Notes under the pieces: generated by a model
Database searches by the model: none
Seen by the model: the letters and a program-made list of their open reading frames with translations, nothing else
Told to the model about the DNA's origin: nothing
Source of the DNA: Pilasporangium apinafurcum
Lineage: Eukaryota > Oomycota > Peronosporomycetes > Pythiales > Pythiaceae
Reading direction: 5' to 3'
Length of the DNA: 64,000 nt
Assembly: GCA_001600495.1 (NCBI GenBank)
Contig: BCKE01000079.1
Coordinates: 1 to 64,000, forward strand
Part shown: piece after piece, positions 60,710 to 64,000 of the stretch
Layout: each line of letters starts with the position of its first letter
Numbering within the stretch: the stretch's first letter is position 1
Translations under genes and position numbers: made by a program

Positions 60710-63226
60710 TCAGATTGCCCTGGACACACTGGACTGGGTTTGGGTTGTCGACTCTGCCATTTCTACGTCTTTGTGGCGTGCTGTTTCCGTCAATTGTAAT
60801 GTCATTACGTTTGGCTCAACCTGTGGGTCGGCATGTTGTTGATTATTGGCAACAATCGACAGCAGAAGCTTGTTAGCACAACCGAAAAAGGCGAGCAACT
60901 CCTGGTATGGGAGCGAACACAATGCATCAGAATCTTGTAGCTTTCGCTTGACTTCTTCTTGTGATGTTTGCACAATTTCTTGTAACGAACTGACTGAATA
61001 TTGGACTCTCAGCCCCAAAGACGGGGCGGCGGGCAGCACACGTAGCGCTGGGCGTTGAATGAGCGCATCTGCAGCTCCGTGCATAGCAATCTCCTCACTA
61101 AAGTCAACAATCTCCGCCGCCAGCTCACGAAGCTTCACGCAAGCATCTGCTAGGATCAGCGCCTTGAACACATGGTCTTTCCACAACATGGTTGCATTTT
61201 GGTGTTGCTTTTCTTTCTCGATCAACATTTTCTGAAGACTTATTTTCTCGCAAAGACCCAGCAAGGAGGTTTGCACTTGGTAAATGCGCTCCATTTCCTG
61301 TTCGTAGTCGTCAATTTCCTCATCTGTCCATCGATAAATATCCTTCAGCAGGATCACACCAGATGCCTTCCGACGTGGTCTCACTTCTACCAACGTCGTC
61401 AACTTCTTCTCTTCTGTCTTGGATGAGTTTGTTGATGGCATTTGCTTCGTTGATTTTCTCTTTGCATCCTGTAGACAGAATTTCATTGGAGCTGGCGCTC
61501 GAAATCTGCTCACATCCACCGATTTCCGATCTAGATATTCTTTAACTTCTGGCACATTTTCAACTGTTGGGACGAGATCCTCCTTGTCTTCGTTAATCGA
61601 GACTTCCACTTCTTCGATTGCATCGTCTTGGGGTATGTTCGATTTAATATCGTTCTCGGAAAACTCTTCACATTGACTGGAGTGATTCTCAACCAACGTT
61701 GTTTCCTCCACGACATCGTGATTTTGAGCGACAATGGTCTGAGCAGAGTGATATTGCTCTAACTTTTTCACAGAGTTACTATCATCGTCATATACCATTT
61801 TCGGATCCTCAGTTGTAGTAGTATCGTGTGTTCGTAGCTCTAATGTAGCCCACCAATTCTTCCAATATGGAGGATTCCGTCGCGCCATCCACCGAGCGAA
61901 ATAGATCTGATGAACCAAGTTCGTTACAGCTCCAAGGGATGTCTTCACCTTTTCCTCTAAATCTCCAATGCTCCCAATCGTCAACTTCTGAAAATACGGT
62001 TTACCTAAGTGCGTACGCTGCCAAGCAGGTAGGAGTTCTCTTAAGCAGAGCGATATTTTTTTTAACACATCGCGATTATTACGGCCATTTTTCCAAGAAC
62101 CACCGAAGCGCACCGCAAAGTCAATCGGCCGATAGTTAGGCGCGAATCCATACTCGATAACCTCATTCTCATGCCTCCATTGGTCCATCAACACTAATAC
62201 CTCTGGAGCAAACTCGTACGTTTCTTTGATGAGTCGATCTTTTGAATCGGCTGATGACAATGAGAGACCATAGAGAACGTCAAACTGAGAAGTACAGGCT
62301 TCTGCTTGCGCTGCAATGGTATCGACTGTGACATCTGGATCGTCTCGTCCCATAGCCACTGAGTACATAAACAAAATCACAAAGTGAAAGTGCACAGCTA
62401 GCCTTCGGGCGCATCGAATTATCCCATGAAATCTTCTCCAACATTTTCTCCAAAATTTTCTCGGATCATCTGCAATTTCCTTGGGGGATCGATGGTAATC
62501 CAGCCAAAACGCATCCTCGTGCAATTGTTGAAAGTAAGGTAACAAGACTGCTGTGATTTTCTCCAACCGTTCTGATTGACGTATTTCCCAACACGCACCC
62601 AAATGAGGAGGAGGGGGTCGGTAAACCGTCTGAAGATACATGTAGGGGTTTGCGTCGATTGTAATTTCGATCAGCTGCTGCATAGTCTGTCGCAATGCAG
62701 GACTGGCTGTCTGTGATTGATGCACGCTTTGATAAATCTTCCAGACAATTGGAGAAATCCACTGATACGGAAGAGTTAGCTCCTCTGTACGTGATTCCAC
62801 CTCCGCCTTCGCATGTGTCTCTATCGCTTTTAAACGCAGAGCATCACTCTCTGCTGATTTGAGCGCTTCGTCCTGCTTACTTCGTATGATATCCCTTGCC
62901 ACGTCAAGAATATTTGGCATTTCGCTTCGAATCCGCGCAGTCCGCTCTTCTTCGTGTAATATCGCACCTATACCCCATGCTAACTGCTCCAGTATCTTCC
63001 ACACCGACATGAATGCGTCTTCTCCTACTTTCACACGCCAACTCAGCCATTTTATTCGGAACTGCGTTACAATGTCCATCGCCGTCTGGAAACGCCGCCA
63101 TTTATGATACTCTACATCCATCTGATGGAAAATATTTCGTTGAGCGGAGATAGCTTCGTTCACTTGATCATATTCGTTCCTAAACCTTGATGCCGCCGTG
63201 AGTTGTTGCGTCAGAACGCGTTGCAT
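60710..63226 (-). CDS. Unrecognised protein sharing a domain with the KH-like protein
   Basis: A frame of ~838 aa from the first ATG (63226); the frame is open to 63298 but begins there with GTG, so an upstream exon may exist. Residues 1-150 are helical and coiled-coil-like. Residues ~150-460 align colinearly with residues ~1090-1420 of the protein at 48096-53379: DANPYMYLQTV, KETYEFAPEVLVLMDQWRH, KISLCLRELLPAWQ and VTNLVHQIYFARWMARRNPP. The middle (~460-560) is acidic and disordered. The C-terminal part (~590-800) is helical again (DIYRWTDEEIDDYEQEMERI, IYQVQTSLLGLCEKISLQKM). The family is not recognised and no function is claimed. Both proteins may scaffold a common complex. Confidence 0.75.
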   Translation of the reverse strand: MQRVLTQQLTAASRFRNEYDQVNEAISAQRNIFHQMDVEYHKWRRFQTAMDIVTQFRIKWLSWRVKVGEDAFMSVWKILEQLAWGIGAILHEEERTARIRSEMPNILDVARDIIRSKQDEALKSAESDALRLKAIETHAKAEVESRTEELTLPYQWISPIVWKIYQSVHQSQTASPALRQTMQQLIEITIDANPYMYLQTVYRPPPPHLGACWEIRQSERLEKITAVLLPYFQQLHEDAFWLDYHRSPKEIADDPRKFWRKCWRRFHGIIRCARRLAVHFHFVILFMYSVAMGRDDPDVTVDTIAAQAEACTSQFDVLYGLSLSSADSKDRLIKETYEFAPEVLVLMDQWRHENEVIEYGFAPNYRPIDFAVRFGGSWKNGRNNRDVLKKISLCLRELLPAWQRTHLGKPYFQKLTIGSIGDLEEKVKTSLGAVTNLVHQIYFARWMARRNPPYWKNWWATLELRTHDTTTTEDPKMVYDDDSNSVKKLEQYHSAQTIVAQNHDVVEETTLVENHSSQCEEFSENDIKSNIPQDDAIEEVEVSINEDKEDLVPTVENVPEVKEYLDRKSVDVSRFRAPAPMKFCLQDAKRKSTKQMPSTNSSKTEEKKLTTLVEVRPRRKASGVILLKDIYRWTDEEIDDYEQEMERIYQVQTSLLGLCEKISLQKMLIEKEKQHQNATMLWKDHVFKALILADACVKLRELAAEIVDFSEEIAMHGAADALIQRPALRVLPAAPSLGLRVQYSVSSLQEIVQTSQEEVKRKLQDSDALCSLPYQELLAFFGCANKLLLSIVANNQQHADPQVEPNVMTLQLTETARHKDVEMAESTTQTQSSVSRAI

Positions 63227-63529
63227 ACTGGCATTTATGGTCTCAGTTGATCGATTGTCATCGCGTTTTCTATCCACACAAGGCACCAAATTCACCACAA
63301 AGAAATGCAGATGAAGAAAATTAATGTACCAACACAGATCAATAGTATCAAGTCATGGCGTACCGCTTCTTCGTTGTCTGGTTTGGTGTTATCATAATTC
63401 GTTATTCCTACTCGCTTTTTACTGCCTCCTGCTTGTCATTGGTGTTGTCGATCAGTGCAGAGTGATGATCGCCATAAGAAATCTACACTATTTAATACAA
63501 TACACATCATATATAATTAAATAATATTT
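63227..63529. other. 5' flank of the unrecognised gene
   Basis: This stretch contains the promoter or a first exon of the minus-strand gene that starts at 63226. GTGTGGATAG (minus strand, near 63276) could be a splice acceptor. Nothing else is recognisable before the MITE's target duplication at 63521-63529. Confidence 0.35.
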
Positions 63530-63959
63530 GGGACAATAAAAAAAATGCCCCAAAATAAAACTAAATAAAAAAAATGCCCCAACAATTTCAAAAAATAAAA
63601 AAAATGACCCAAAAAAGTGTAATATTTCCGTAATTTTTGTCTTTTGCTAGTAACATTATGATACGTATAAAATCTACTGCTGCTGGAACACTACGCTGCT
63701 ATAGCTCAGATGATAGAGCGCCCGGTTCACACGCGGGAAGTCATTGGTTCGAGCCCAACGTGAAGCAGATTTCGGCAACATTAGATTTTACATCTGTCAT
63801 AATCATTTACTAACAAGCGAGGGAGATTGCGGAAATATTACGCTCTCACTGGGCCATTTTTTTTATTTTCCAAATGTTGGGTCATTTTTTTTATTTTTTG
63901 AAATTGTTGGGGCATTTTTTTTATTTAGTTTTATTTTGGGGCATTTTTTTTATTCTCCC
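63530..63959. mobile_element. MULE-like MITE with long inverted repeats and 9-bp target duplication
   Basis: The ends GGGACAATAAAAAAAATG and (reverse complement) GGGAGAATAAAAAAAATG start terminal inverted repeats that agree over ~93 bp with one mismatch. The right arm holds ~36 bp more. The arms are built from the unit AATAAAAAAAATGNCCC, repeated. ATAATATTT is duplicated exactly on both sides (63521-63529 and 63960-63968). Long arms and a 9-bp duplication are typical of Mutator-like elements. The ~180-bp centre holds a tRNA-Val-like sequence. The perfect duplication suggests a recent insertion. Confidence 0.8.
63695..63767 (+). tRNA. tRNA-Val(CAC)-like pseudogene inside the MITE
   Basis: Canonical tRNA spacing is kept over 73 nt: U8 A9, D stem GCTC/GAGC, anticodon loop TTCACAC (anticodon CAC), T loop TTCGAGC. 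Pairing is damaged: three of seven acceptor pairs, the last anticodon-stem pair and one T-stem pair do not match. The A and B boxes (TAGCTCAGATGATAGAGC, GGTTCGAGCCC) look usable by RNA polymerase III. It is probably a tRNA-derived sequence captured by the MITE, not a working tRNA. Confidence 0.65.
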
Positions 63960-64000
63960 ATAATATTTATATGCTAATTTAAACTTGGTTTTTAATCTAG

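Noticed and set aside
63530-63640. CRISPR-like array from AATAAAAAAAATGNCCC repeats
   Set aside because: Spacing is irregular, the units continue directly into one another, and the arms form inverted repeats of a transposon.
63695-63767. Functional tRNA-Val gene
   Set aside because: Three acceptor-stem mismatches plus others, and the sequence lies inside a MITE. Kept only as a tRNA-like pseudogene.

Overview
The window is nuclear DNA from a stramenopile, almost certainly an oomycete, most likely of the Peronosporales (Phytophthora or downy-mildew group). The evidence is: host genes with few, short GT-AG introns (59 to 132 nt); a trifunctional APS kinase / ATP sulfurylase / pyrophosphatase fusion of the kind known from heterokonts; a near-perfect match to the oomycete Inr-type core promoter in front of the second catalase; and mobile DNA that includes Fanzor nucleases of oomycete type. 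Genes for flagellar or axonemal proteins (an IQ-AAA DRC11-like protein, a cytosolic carboxypeptidase, a TPH coiled-coil protein) suggest a species that still makes zoospores. The species cannot be told from this sequence alone.

Layout. Bases 1-12.65 kb are a mobile-element graveyard: an LTR fragment, two tRNA-derived SINE copies, a decayed DDE transposase bounded by 64-bp direct repeats, a nearly open Fanzor1 gene, and a Fanzor2 gene that is split, partly inverted and interrupted by a solo LTR. The right end of this nest touches the stop codon of the first host gene. From 12.65 to 19.0 kb a SulP sulfate transporter and the sulfate-activation fusion enzyme stand divergently around a CCAAT-rich spacer, forming a sulfate uptake and activation pair. 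Then come a TPH coiled-coil gene (19.4-21.2 kb), two tandem catalases (21.4-25.7 kb), an IQ-AAA gene (26.2-29.2 kb), an EngB-type GTPase (29.7-30.7 kb) and a cytosolic carboxypeptidase (30.8-33.6 kb).

From 33.8 to 39.8 kb five paralogous genes for ~205-aa bacterial-type PH-domain proteins alternate in orientation. A Tc1/mariner remnant joined to a Fanzor-type element tail lies among them, and that tail again ends on a host stop codon. Next are phosphate acetyltransferase with a mitochondrial-type presequence (40.5-42.8 kb), an acidic/lysine-rich protein (43.5-44.5 kb), a small two-helix membrane protein assembled from three exons (45.2-45.9 kb), a predicted TPR-dsRBD fusion (46.2-47.8 kb), a 1713-aa KH-like protein (48.1-53.4 kb), an RNPS1-like splicing factor (53.5-54.7 kb), a P4-ATPase flippase (54.9-59.5 kb) and an unrecognised protein (60.7-63.2 kb). 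The last protein shares a ~310-residue undescribed region with the KH-like protein. A 430-bp MITE with long inverted repeats, a 9-bp target duplication and a tRNA-Val-like core closes the window.

The strongest leads for new biology are the shared domain of the KH-like protein and its unrecognised neighbour, the TPR-dsRBD fusion, the membrane-anchored sulfate-activation enzyme, the bacterial-PH gene array, and the nested Fanzor elements whose right ends coincide with host stop codons. All gene models are read by eye from splice signals and reading-frame continuity; no homology search or RNA evidence was available.
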